From the NCBI GenBank assembly GCA_944359735.1, contig CALVTA010000001.1, forward strand, positions 1 through 43,384: a stretch of DNA of 43,384 bases. The letters run 5' to 3'. Both the position numbers and the translations under genes were made by a program. This DNA comes from an uncultured Bacilli bacterium. Lineage in GTDB: Bacteria > Bacillota_I > Bacilli_A > RF39 > UBA660. This document shows positions 1-8,633 of the stretch, piece after piece (position 1 is the stretch's first letter; every line of letters begins with the position of its first letter). The notes under the pieces are model-generated. The model was not told the origin of the DNA. It saw only the letters and a list, made by a program, of their open reading frames with translations, and did not search any database.

Positions 1-138
1 GAAACCTCTGATAAAGATAGAATAAAATATACCAAAAACAACTTTAAACAATCTCTTAAACAATTACTTTCTTTAGGTCTTACATCTAATGAACTATTAG
101 AAATAGTTAATCAGAATGCCTCTATTTCTGATAGTTAA
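1..138 (+). CDS. C-terminal 45 residues of a truncated gene, possibly a GntR-family regulator
   Basis: An open frame runs from base 1 to a TAA at 136-138 and encodes a charged helix followed by LSLGLTSNELLEIVNQ. This resembles the extreme C-terminus of short GntR (YtrA-like) regulators, where a helix ending in 'LGLSKEELIELL' follows the winged helix. The DNA-binding part lies outside the window, so the family call is a guess from one helix. It is the last gene before the secretion locus and is separated from it by about 190 bp. Confidence 0.4.
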   Translation, partial: ETSDKDRIKYTKNNFKQSLKQLLSLGLTSNELLEIVNQNASISDS

Positions 139-143
139 ATTTT

Positions 144-182
144 GACTTAACTTGGGGTAAGGGGAAGTCTGCCATTTTTTAG
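144..182 (+). terminator. Possible terminator after the truncated first gene
   Basis: GACTT (144-148) pairs with AAGTC (165-169), and CTT/AAG pair inside around GGGGT. A T-run starts six bases after the stem. The hairpin is imperfect and the T-run is displaced, so this is tentative. Confidence 0.3.
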
Positions 183-277
183 TTTTTTTCCTAAAATAAA
201 TTTAGTTTTATTTTTCAGATTATACCTGCTTTCTTTAGTAATTATAGCAAGTAAGTAGAATAAAGACAAGTTTGTAC

Positions 278-306
278 TTTTCAAAATGTTGAAACTAGGA
301 TATACT
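278..306 (+). promoter_or_regulatory. Candidate sigma-A promoter of the secretion locus
   Basis: TTTTCA (278-283), a 17-base spacer and TATACT (301-306) lie just upstream of the first gene of the locus, whose RBS is AAAGGGGTG. The same TTTTCA -35 hexamer occurs before the VirD4 gene. Confidence 0.45.
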
Positions 307-330
307 ATATATAGTAAAGGGGTGTAACTT

Positions 331-1860
331 ATGATATTAAGGAAGCCATATGCTCTTTTAATTCAATACTTTCAAAGGATACATTTAGTTTTAATATTTT
401 TGTGTGCATATATATTTTATAAAATACTTGGATTACGTAGTTTTGTAGCAGATTTTTTAAATACAGAAAGTTATAATGCTTATTATGAACCTATAAGTGA
501 TCATATAAACTTTTTAGTGATTATTTCTATAATTGTTGTTATAGTAATGAGTGTAGTTTTAATAGTGCTTTTAAGATATAAAAAGAAGCCATGGAAAATT
601 TACTTAGTACCGATATTTGAATATGTCTTTATGTTAGGTGTTTTAATATATGTTAGAAGTTATTTTAATGGCTATGATGAAATGTCAACAATTACGGCAA
701 TAATGGCAGGAAGGGATTTATTAAATATTGTTTCTTTGCCTCAATATGTAGTATTTATTATTTTTGGTATTAGATTTTTAGGTATCGATCTAAAAAAGTT
801 TGGTTTTAAAGAAGATGAGGAATATTTAGACATAAAAGAAGAAGATCGTGAAGAGTTTGAAGTAAATATTGAATTCGATAAAGATAAGATTACAAGAAAT
901 ATTAAGAAATTTATTAGAAATGTTAAATATGTTTATTTTGAACATCGACTTGTTTGTAATGTGATTATAGGAATTTTGTTTATTTCTATTACAGGATATA
1001 CATATTATTATTTTGGTGTTTTACATAGAACATATCAGGAAGGTAATATATTTTCTGCTAATTATTATGATATAAAAGTTAATAATAGTTATTTGACTAA
1101 TAGAGATAGTCAAGGTACTGTTATTAGTAATAATTATAATTATTTAGTTGTTAATGTTACTGTCAAAAATAAATCTTCTAAAAGGAAAATTAATTTAGAT
1201 CGTTTTAGAGTAATGAATAAAGATAATGAATATCATTATGTTACTAAAGAATATGATAATTTTAAAGACTTGGGGAAAGAGTACAATAATAAAGAATTAG
1301 ATATGAATGCAGAAACAACATTTATTTTAGTTTATAAAGTTCCTAGTGATTTAAATGTTAGTAAGTTTGTTTTGTATTATCCAGATGTTACTAATGGTGT
1401 TTTATTGAAAAAAACTAAATTAAATACAAAAGATGTAAGAGAACTTGAGACAAAAGAAGAAGTGAAAATAACAGAAAAATTATCTTTTCCTGATAAAAAT
1501 ACTTTGACTATTACAGATTTTAATATAACAAATGAGACTACTTATAGTCGATATGCTTGTAATGATTATGGTTGTACTACTATGGAATTGCCTTTAAAAT
1601 CTGATAATAAAATTTTAGTGATTTCTTTTATAAGTAATAATTTTACAGGTAAAAGTTTTGTTGACTTTTCTAATATATATGCTAAAATTAGATATGAAGA
1701 TAATAATGGCAAGATGCACAATATAAAACCTTCTTCTTTGGTTAGTGATTATAATGGAAATTATGCATATTTTAGTTTACCTACTAATGTTAAGGAAAAT
1801 GGAAGGATAGATATGATATTTACTTTTAGAAATGAACGGTATATTTATCATTTGAATTAA
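331..1860 (+). CDS. Five-helix membrane protein with an extracellular Ig-like (DUF4352-like) domain, unknown role
   Basis: Hydrophobic helices lie at about residues 17-35, 59-81, 90-110, 128-150 and 208-230. They are followed by about 280 residues of beta-rich sequence. Around residues 245-350, a segment containing YLVVNVTVKNKS and a conserved 'FRVMNKDN..Y' strand resembles the DUF4352/telomeric-repeat-binding-like immunoglobulin fold found on Gram-positive surface proteins. The topology suggests a membrane anchor displaying the C-terminal domain outside. The gene is first in a tightly packed run (12 bp to the next gene), so it is probably co-expressed with the export machinery. No catalytic motif is seen. 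The function is unknown; a structural or assembly role in the secretion complex is inferred from context only. Confidence 0.65.
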   Translation: MILRKPYALLIQYFQRIHLVLIFLCAYIFYKILGLRSFVADFLNTESYNAYYEPISDHINFLVIISIIVVIVMSVVLIVLLRYKKKPWKIYLVPIFEYVFMLGVLIYVRSYFNGYDEMSTITAIMAGRDLLNIVSLPQYVVFIIFGIRFLGIDLKKFGFKEDEEYLDIKEEDREEFEVNIEFDKDKITRNIKKFIRNVKYVYFEHRLVCNVIIGILFISITGYTYYYFGVLHRTYQEGNIFSANYYDIKVNNSYLTNRDSQGTVISNNYNYLVVNVTVKNKSSKRKINLDRFRVMNKDNEYHYVTKEYDNFKDLGKEYNNKELDMNAETTFILVYKVPSDLNVSKFVLYYPDVTNGVLLKKTKLNTKDVRELETKEEVKITEKLSFPDKNTLTITDFNITNETTYSRYACNDYGCTTMELPLKSDNKILVISFISNNFTGKSFVDFSNIYAKIRYEDNNGKMHNIKPSSLVSDYNGNYAYFSLPTNVKENGRIDMIFTFRNERYIYHLN

Positions 1861-1872
1861 GGAGCGAAGATT

Positions 1873-3717
1873 ATGAATAATAAAAAAATGAAATTTGATA
1901 AGAAAAAAATAATTAGAATTGTTTCTTTAATTATTATAGTAGTTGCTGTTATTTTATTGGTTTGGTTTCTTTTCCTTTATCCACGTAAAGTTTTTAGGGA
2001 TAATGAACGTATGCTTAGTGAAGCAGGAGAAAGATATTATGAGATTAATAATACTCGTCTTCCTAAAGAGGAAGGTCGGGTTATTTCTGTTTCTTTAAAT
2101 ACTTTGATAAAGCAAGAGTATTTGGAAGGTTTATATGAAGCTTATGGAAATAAGTTATGTGATTTAAATGAATCTAATGTTAAGGCTGTAAATAAGAATG
2201 GTAATTATGAATATTATACTTATTTAAAATGTGGTAATTATGAATCAGATGTTGATCACGAAGGACCTGTGATTACTTTGAATGGTGATAAAAATATTAC
2301 TGTTAGTATGGGATCTGAATATAATGAACCTGGGGTTAAAAGTGTTAAGGATGATAGTGATGGTAGTATTGATGTTTCAAAGGTATCTATTAAAGGCGAT
2401 GTTGATACTTCAAAAGTTGGTACATATGAAATAACTTATACAGTTAGAGATAGTCTTGATAATAGGACAGATGTTGTTAGAAAAGTTAAGGTTGAACAGA
2501 GATTGGCTAGTGTAGTTAGAGAGAATACAGAAGATGGTTATTATGTTGGGCAAGCTATTAATAATTATATATTGTTTAATAATATGCTTTTTAGGATTGT
2601 TCGTGTTAATGATGATAATAGTGTAGTTATTGTTAGTGATGATGCTCTTGCTAGTGTAGATTATACTAATGATGGTAGATTTGCTAATAGCGCTTTAGAT
2701 AAATGGTTAAATGAATATTTTTATGGTTTGTTAGAACCTCGATATCAAGAGTTAGTAAAATCTAGTAAGTGGTGTGATGATGTTTTAGATAAAGAGACTG
2801 CTTCTACTATAAAAGAGTGTAGTAGGCAAACACCAGAAAGGAAAGTAGGTATTTTGTCATTACAAGATTATAATCTTAGCTATAATGGTATAAGTAGTTA
2901 TCTTAATAAAACTAATCTTACTTGGTATTCTAATTTTGCTAGTGACAATGAAGCTTGGTCTATAACATCAACAGGAGCTTATCCAAATTCTGGTCTTGTG
3001 GCTACGGAAAAGTCAAGTTTGTTAAATGTAGTTCCTGCTTTAGCATTGAAAGCTTCAACTTCTGTTTTAGCTGGTGATGGGTCTATTACAAATCCTTATC
3101 TTGTACTTGATACAAATATAGCTAAAAAAAGTAGTGAACTTAATAAAAGAGAGATAGGGGAATATATTAATTATTCAGGTTATACATTTAGAATTAGTAA
3201 TATATTAGATGACGGTACTGTTGAAGTTATTATGGAGTCTGTATTGAAATCTGATGGGGAACAGGTTAATATTGGTTATACTAATACTCAAAAACAAAAA
3301 GTTTATAATCCTAATCAAGAAGGAAATATTGGTTATAAAATTAAAAATGATATGACTAGATATATTAATACAGATTTATTTGTTAGGAAGACGATAAGTG
3401 TACCTATATACGATGAAAAAATTACGTATCAGGGTGAAAAAAATGTTAAAAAATACAAACTTTTAGTGACAATTCCGTCAACTTTTGATATATTTAGTGC
3501 AAGACCTAATAATGTTAGTGATTCTGGTTATTGGTTAATTGATTCTTCAAAAGCAGAAAATATTAAAGCTATAGTTAGATCTTTGGGGACTGTAACTTAT
3601 GTAATTGCTTCAGATGATTCAACGGCTGGAGTGAAACTCAAAGCATACTTTGATAAGGATACTTTGATAAGAAATGGAAGTGGTACTTTTGGAGATCCAT
3701 ATACGCTTATTGATTAA
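1873..3717 (+). CDS. Membrane-anchored surface protein with a DUF5011-type Ig-like domain
   Basis: A short basic cytoplasmic tail and a single helix at about residues 14-35 are followed by an all-extracellular chain. Residues about 40-130 have a pseudopilin-like look: an amphipathic helix after the membrane segment, then a small Cys-containing domain. Residues about 132-210 match the DUF5011/HYR-like pattern (GPVITLNGD, then DGSIDVS, then VGTYEITYTVRDSLDN). The remaining 400 residues contain two copies of a region starting with 'F.NMLFRIVRV' or 'YSGYTFRISNI', each followed by a 'GDGSITNPYL' or 'GSGTFGDPY' ending, which suggests a duplicated beta domain. The RBS is AAGGAG and the next gene follows after 15 bp. 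The substrate or partner is unknown; a surface or pilus-associated component is an inference. Confidence 0.65.
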   Translation: MNNKKMKFDKKKIIRIVSLIIIVVAVILLVWFLFLYPRKVFRDNERMLSEAGERYYEINNTRLPKEEGRVISVSLNTLIKQEYLEGLYEAYGNKLCDLNESNVKAVNKNGNYEYYTYLKCGNYESDVDHEGPVITLNGDKNITVSMGSEYNEPGVKSVKDDSDGSIDVSKVSIKGDVDTSKVGTYEITYTVRDSLDNRTDVVRKVKVEQRLASVVRENTEDGYYVGQAINNYILFNNMLFRIVRVNDDNSVVIVSDDALASVDYTNDGRFANSALDKWLNEYFYGLLEPRYQELVKSSKWCDDVLDKETASTIKECSRQTPERKVGILSLQDYNLSYNGISSYLNKTNLTWYSNFASDNEAWSITSTGAYPNSGLVATEKSSLLNVVPALALKASTSVLAGDGSITNPYLVLDTNIAKKSSELNKREIGEYINYSGYTFRISNILDDGTVEVIMESVLKSDGEQVNIGYTNTQKQKVYNPNQEGNIGYKIKNDMTRYINTDLFVRKTISVPIYDEKITYQGEKNVKKYKLLVTIPSTFDIFSARPNNVSDSGYWLIDSSKAENIKAIVRSLGTVTYVIASDDSTAGVKLKAYFDKDTLIRNGSGTFGDPYTLID

Positions 3718-3732
3718 TTAAGGGAGTAAAAT

Positions 3733-4518
3733 ATGAAAGGGAAAAAGAAGTTGTATTTGATTTTTGGAGTTATCATAATTTTTGTAGCAGCTTGCATACT
3801 TTTCTTATATCAAAACATGAGTAAAACAAGTGATTTTACAATTAAAGATGAGAGCTCCAAAATAGAAAATGCTAAAAAATATGGTGATGATGTAGTTGGC
3901 TGGCTGAGAGTTGAAGGTACTAATATTGATTTGCCTTTAATTGCTAGAAATAATGTTGCAGATGTTTCGAGGAGAGATTATGAATTTGCTTGGACTAATT
4001 CTTTTCCTGATGAAAAGAGTAATCATTTTACCTTTATATCTCACAATATAAGAAATGTTTCAAGTAATCCTATTGTTGGTGATGATAGTATGACTTATTT
4101 TGAACAACTAATGTCATTTATCTATCCTGATTTTGTTGAGGAAAATCAATTTGTTGAGTTTACTGATTCTTCTGGTGAAACGGTAATCTATCGTATATAT
4201 GGAATTACTTTAATTGATGAAGGTCAGTCTTTGTCATATTATGATACTTTTACTAAGAAAGAGTTGAGGGAGTATATTAAAAAGGCTAAAGATGAGAGTA
4301 TGTATGATATGGATGTAGAAGTTTCAGATGATGATAGACTGTTGACTTTATATACATGTACGAGGTTTTATGGCTCTACTGACAGTTATTCATTTAGAGT
4401 AGATGCTAGAAAACTACGGGAGGGTGAGAAAATGAAGTATTCTATGGTTGAAACAAATGAAAATTATGCTAAAATAGCAGAAAAAATGGAAGAAGGTGAA
4501 AGTAATGAAGAAGTCTAG
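3733..4518 (+). CDS. srtB: Class B-type sortase (cysteine transpeptidase)
   Basis: The protein has a membrane anchor at residues 7-26 and an extracellular sortase fold. The catalytic His is in ISHN (His104), the Cys in LLTLYTCTRF (Cys209) and the Arg in YSFRVDARKL (Arg222). The opening 'WLRVEGTNIDLPLI' and 'YEFAWTNSFPDEKSNHF' segments are typical of SrtB-like enzymes, and 261 residues is a normal length. Sortases cleave a sorting motif in exported proteins and join them to the wall or to pilin subunits. The gene end overlaps the next start, so the two are translationally coupled. No classical LPxTG-type protein with a C-terminal hydrophobic tail is encoded in this window, so its substrate is unclear. 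Confidence 0.88.
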   Translation: MKGKKKLYLIFGVIIIFVAACILFLYQNMSKTSDFTIKDESSKIENAKKYGDDVVGWLRVEGTNIDLPLIARNNVADVSRRDYEFAWTNSFPDEKSNHFTFISHNIRNVSSNPIVGDDSMTYFEQLMSFIYPDFVEENQFVEFTDSSGETVIYRIYGITLIDEGQSLSYYDTFTKKELREYIKKAKDESMYDMDVEVSDDDRLLTLYTCTRFYGSTDSYSFRVDARKLREGEKMKYSMVETNENYAKIAEKMEEGESNEEV

Positions 4519-7309
4519 ATTATTATTAATTCCTTTAGTTGGTGTTGCAGCTGGTTTGGGTGTTTTACTGTCTAACACAAACAATGTTGAAGCTGCTAAT
4601 AATCAAACTTGTTCATCTGATTATTTTAAAAGTTTGATGGAGAATAATATTAGTGTAACTGTTAGTTCAGGTGGAGTAAATGTCACAAATAATACAGGAA
4701 TTAATTTAAAATACACTTTCTTTGCTGATGGTAGTAATCGTGGTTCTGGGGCTAATTTAGATGCTGGTGATACTGCGTCTTTAGGAGCTACATCAGGTGG
4801 ATATATAGAGTTGGTTTTAAATCAAGATTTAAAAGATCCTTGTATAGCTAGTACTGATGATGTGCTTGGTAGGGTAGAATTTAATACAGATGGACTTATT
4901 GATAATCCTTTGTATAATGATACAATTTGTGTTAACTACCGTAATAGATGGGGCAATGATCAAATAATGAAAAATGCGGTTCCATACTGTTATAGCCCGC
5001 AAACGTATAGTACGTATTCTGTTGATCAAGTTCAGACTTGGATAAATACAGCGGAATCTCTATATTCTAGTGCAAGTTCTCCTGATGATTCTGAATTTGA
5101 AGTTGATAAGTCATATAAAAGAGTAGAAGATGTTACTAAAATTGATCCTTTAGTATGTGATGCTTTTAGTAATAATAATTATGAAACTATGCACAAGTAT
5201 TCTTATAAGAAAGTAACGACTGAAGGTGATTGTAAAACTACTTGTCAAGAAAAGATTGAGGTTAATTTCAGTGATCCTGTTGAAGTTCAAGCTGGTTTAT
5301 GTTTCGAATATTTAATTGAAATAAAGTCTAAGGTGGAATGTAAGTCTAAATATAAAGCGGCACCACCAACTAGAAAAACTGTTTGTTATCCTACTCCTGT
5401 TTGTATAGGTATTGGAAAGAGTGGTACACAAATTTCTACTGATGCTGGTGGTCCTAATGAAGATTTTGATGCTTGTGTTCTTAGTTGTGATGGTGGTGAA
5501 TATTCTCAAAAGTGTATAGATAAATGTTATAACAAAGTTTATAAAAACAAAAAATCTACTAAGAAAGTATCTAATGAAAATAAATTAACTAAAGATGAGT
5601 TGAAAGCACTTAGTCCTTTAGTAGCACTTAACGATAGCTTTTATGAGGCTGTTAAAGTTAATAATAAGTGTAGTTTATATTCTATTGAGTCTATTAGAGC
5701 TGGTCTTATAAGTGCTGAGGACTTGTATAATTATAGACAACAAGATCCTGGTGGTTATTATAGTGCAGCTGGTTGGACTCGATCTAGTAGTGATGATACA
5801 GATAGTTGTCCTAGTGATTTAGGACCTTATTATTTCAGAAGTTTAGATCAAACTGTTAAAACTATTGCTATGATTCAAGGTACTTATAAATATAATCAAA
5901 GTAATTTGTATTATAATGCTATTGCTGGAATCTTAATGGCAGTACATGCTGATGGTACTTATTGTACGGATTATTGTTATTGGTCAGGTTCTTGTGGAAC
6001 TGATACGGTGTTAACTGAAGCTCAAGCTCAGGCTGAATATGAAAAAGAGCTTGAAGAATATATGAAAGCTAAAGCAGCGTGTGAACAATCGTCTAAATCT
6101 TGTAATACTGCTACTACGGAATATGAAATTATTGTAGATAATGCTGATAATGATAATGATACTAAAGATGATAAAGAGACATTCTCTTCTTATCAAAAAT
6201 TAAATAGTAATAAAGTTCAAGGTGATTTTCCTGATATGGTTACTCTTACTAGTGGTAAATGCGAAGGTAATGAAGATGGTTGGTGGTATCATAATATAAT
6301 TACTTTTCCTGGTACTTGGATAAATAATAAAACAGGTCAAAGTATTCATACTATGGATCCAGGTTATGAAGATTTTTATACTGCCGTAGGGCATGAATTT
6401 TGTACAAAAATAAATTCTGTTCCTGTTAATACAGCTTGGTATTATTGGAAAGTAAACCAAGAAGGTAATCCTGATGCTTTAACTGATAAGGAAAAACAGG
6501 AAATTGAAGAAAATATTGATATGAATATTCATGGTAAGATAGAAAATTATGGACAATTTGGTTGGGATTTTGATATAGAGTGTTTCTATGCTATTGGTGA
6601 ACCTGAGCAAGATCCTCCAAGTCCTTCTGATCCAGATCCAGATCCTAGTGATCCTCCAGGTGATGGGGATGGTGAGGGTAGTAGCGAATCACCAGTAAAT
6701 GATTATGAATTTAGATCTATTGCTTTAGATAATTTATTTCCTAATAGTGTTACTCCAACTAGTTCTATTGATAATAGTAAAGATATAATTGCTTCTAATT
6801 TAATAAATGAAGTTGAGAGTTTGAGAAATAATAATGTTACTACTATTGCTGATCCTGATACTAGAGAACTTGGATTTAATTGGACTTGTGGTGCGACTAA
6901 TCTGGAAAATCCTGATTATATAGTTCAGCCAGTATCACTTATTAATGATATTCAACTTTTAGGTGATAGTATTTATGATGGTGATTATTATTTAGATTAT
7001 CATATTAGATTGACTCCTGAGACGATGAATATAGTTCGAAAATATAATAAAGATAACGGAAATAATTATGCAGCACCTACAGATGTTAAAAAAGGTGGTA
7101 TTTCAACTGCTGGAGTTGATAAAACAGCTGGTGTTACAGTTTATAAAAGCTATTTACTTCATAACGAAATTCGTTCCTCTTTGCTTAAGAGTGGACTTAT
7201 AGGATGTAATAATGAAGAAGATGGTGAATGTAAAAATACTATTGATACTTCTACTAGTTGTTATAATGAATATATGGCTGAAAGTGCTGTATTGAAGGGA
7301 GTTGAATAG
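4505..7309 (+). CDS. Large cysteine-rich exported protein, unknown function
   Basis: I start at ATG 4505 because AAGGTG ends 6 bases upstream; a GTG at 4496 is possible. The product of 934 residues begins with a signal peptide (MKKSRLLLIPLVGVAAG..., probable cleavage after VEA near residue 31). The mature chain is rich in Cys, Asn, Asp and Tyr. It contains an early small beta domain (about 35-120), a Cys-dense middle (about 230-345) with repeated CxxxC spacings, a Lys/Glu-rich helical stretch (about 505-530), a Pro/Asp linker near residue 705 and a final Cys-containing domain. There is no LPxTG motif and no C-terminal membrane helix. It overlaps the sortase gene by 14 bases. Its position between the sortase and the pilus genes suggests a pilus tip, adhesin or secreted partner (inference). 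Confidence 0.65.
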   Translation: MKKSRLLLIPLVGVAAGLGVLLSNTNNVEAANNQTCSSDYFKSLMENNISVTVSSGGVNVTNNTGINLKYTFFADGSNRGSGANLDAGDTASLGATSGGYIELVLNQDLKDPCIASTDDVLGRVEFNTDGLIDNPLYNDTICVNYRNRWGNDQIMKNAVPYCYSPQTYSTYSVDQVQTWINTAESLYSSASSPDDSEFEVDKSYKRVEDVTKIDPLVCDAFSNNNYETMHKYSYKKVTTEGDCKTTCQEKIEVNFSDPVEVQAGLCFEYLIEIKSKVECKSKYKAAPPTRKTVCYPTPVCIGIGKSGTQISTDAGGPNEDFDACVLSCDGGEYSQKCIDKCYNKVYKNKKSTKKVSNENKLTKDELKALSPLVALNDSFYEAVKVNNKCSLYSIESIRAGLISAEDLYNYRQQDPGGYYSAAGWTRSSSDDTDSCPSDLGPYYFRSLDQTVKTIAMIQGTYKYNQSNLYYNAIAGILMAVHADGTYCTDYCYWSGSCGTDTVLTEAQAQAEYEKELEEYMKAKAACEQSSKSCNTATTEYEIIVDNADNDNDTKDDKETFSSYQKLNSNKVQGDFPDMVTLTSGKCEGNEDGWWYHNIITFPGTWINNKTGQSIHTMDPGYEDFYTAVGHEFCTKINSVPVNTAWYYWKVNQEGNPDALTDKEKQEIEENIDMNIHGKIENYGQFGWDFDIECFYAIGEPEQDPPSPSDPDPDPSDPPGDGDGEGSSESPVNDYEFRSIALDNLFPNSVTPTSSIDNSKDIIASNLINEVESLRNNNVTTIADPDTRELGFNWTCGATNLENPDYIVQPVSLINDIQLLGDSIYDGDYYLDYHIRLTPETMNIVRKYNKDNGNNYAAPTDVKKGGISTAGVDKTAGVTVYKSYLLHNEIRSSLLKSGLIGCNNEEDGECKNTIDTSTSCYNEYMAESAVLKGVE

Positions 7310-7311
7310 TT

Positions 7312-7773
7312 ATGAGTAAAGCAATGTTAGTTCTTGGTATTATTCTTTTAGCAATTATTACCTTTGGTATTGTTAATATTGTTCAAAATTATCAAACTGG
7401 AAACGAACTTGATTATTATTTACTTAAAGAAACGACTGAAGCGGCAATGACTGATGCAGTAGATGTTGGTTATTACCGCTTAAGCGGTCTACTTAGAATT
7501 GATAAAGAAAAATTCGTAGAAAGTTTTGTTAGACGTTTTGCTCAAAATGTATCTAATAGTCGTACTTATGATATTGGATTTTATGATATTAATGAAACAC
7601 CACCAAAAGTTAGTGTTCTAGTTAGATCAGAAACAGTCGCAACTGTTAATGGTGAATCTTTGGGTTTGTCTAATAGAATTGATGTTATTTTAGAAACTAA
7701 ATATCATACTAATAAACTTGTTACTGAAATGATTAGATCTGGTAAATTAGATTATAGCGAAGTTGATGAATAA
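7312..7773 (+). CDS. Single-helix TadE-like pseudopilin candidate
   Basis: This 153-residue protein has an N-terminal hydrophobic helix (about residues 4-24) that begins almost at the start codon. An extracellular alpha/beta domain follows, with the amphipathic helix ETTEAAMTDAVDVGYY straight after the membrane segment. That layout is the one used by TadE/pseudopilin proteins. There is no clear G|E prepilin cleavage site, so it may stay membrane-bound. It sits 2 bp after the large Cys-rich protein gene and 20 bp before cpaB. A role as an accessory membrane subunit of the pilus is inferred from position and topology. Confidence 0.5.
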   Translation: MSKAMLVLGIILLAIITFGIVNIVQNYQTGNELDYYLLKETTEAAMTDAVDVGYYRLSGLLRIDKEKFVESFVRRFAQNVSNSRTYDIGFYDINETPPKVSVLVRSETVATVNGESLGLSNRIDVILETKYHTNKLVTEMIRSGKLDYSEVDE

Positions 7774-7793
7774 AAGAATAAGGAGGGTTTTTA

Positions 7794-8615
7794 ATGAATA
7801 ATTTAATTGTTGGAATTAAAAAATTCTTTACTAATAAAAATACTGTTACAGTTGTTGGAGTTATTCTTGCGATTGTAATACTTTATGTTGGGTATAATAT
7901 GCGAATAAATCAAGCGATTACTCCAGTTACTGTACCATATGCTACTGTGAAAATTAATCCTAGAACCCAAATAACAGAAGATATGATAGGTACTATGGAG
8001 ATTCCTCAATCGATGGTAAATGAGAATATTATTACTAATAGTGCTGATGTCATTGATATGTATTCTAATGGTGATAGTGTTATTCCTCAAGGCAGTTTAT
8101 TTTATAGTAGTAGTGTCGTATCACGTGATCAATTGCCTGATAGTATTATTTTAGATTATCCTAAAGGTTATGTTTTATATAACTTAGATGTTGATATGGC
8201 TAGTACTTATAGTAATTCTATTTATCCTGGTAATTATATTGATATTTATTTAAAGGTTCAAAATGCAGAGGGAGCGGAAGGTACATCTATTGCTCCAGAT
8301 AGAATTATGGTAGGCAAATTATTATCTAATGTCAAAGTACTTGCTGTGTTTGATAGTAATGGAAATAATGTTTTTGCTAATCTTGAAGAAAAGACGGCTC
8401 CTGCTCAAATAGTGTTTGCAATTCCTGAAGAATATCATATTTTACTTCGTAAGGCTAGTTTTTTAAGAATGTATGAGGCTGAAATTATTCCAGTTCCTAC
8501 TGCCGAATCTTTAGAAGATGAGCCTGGAGATGTTGAATTATCTAGTGAAGATTTAAGAAACTTTATTAATAATGTTACTGCTATGACAGAAGAAGATTTA
8601 TCTTATACTCGATAG
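7794..8615 (+). CDS. cpaB: CpaB/RcpC-like Flp pilus assembly protein (SAF domain)
   Basis: The N-terminal helix at about residues 19-36 is followed by a SAF domain: 'TVPYATVKINPRTQITEDMIG', then 'IPQGSLFYSSSVV'. The C-terminal RcpC-like part contains GNYIDIYLKV, a KVLAVFD strand and 'IVFAIPEEYHILLRKA'. In Tad systems CpaB/RcpC is an envelope protein needed for pilus assembly, and it may contact peptidoglycan through its SAF domain. The RBS AAGGAGGG lies 6 bases before the ATG. The gene directly precedes the cpaF-type ATPase, the usual Tad order. Length (273) is normal. This is one of the firmer family assignments in the locus. Confidence 0.8.
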   Translation: MNNLIVGIKKFFTNKNTVTVVGVILAIVILYVGYNMRINQAITPVTVPYATVKINPRTQITEDMIGTMEIPQSMVNENIITNSADVIDMYSNGDSVIPQGSLFYSSSVVSRDQLPDSIILDYPKGYVLYNLDVDMASTYSNSIYPGNYIDIYLKVQNAEGAEGTSIAPDRIMVGKLLSNVKVLAVFDSNGNNVFANLEEKTAPAQIVFAIPEEYHILLRKASFLRMYEAEIIPVPTAESLEDEPGDVELSSEDLRNFINNVTAMTEEDLSYTR

Positions 8616-8633
8616 TAAAAAGGGGTGAATATA

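Noticed and set aside
7021..7050. LTPET in the Cys-rich protein as a sorting signal
   Set aside because: It is not followed by a hydrophobic segment and a basic tail, and it lies about 90 residues from the end, so it is not a usable sortase signal.
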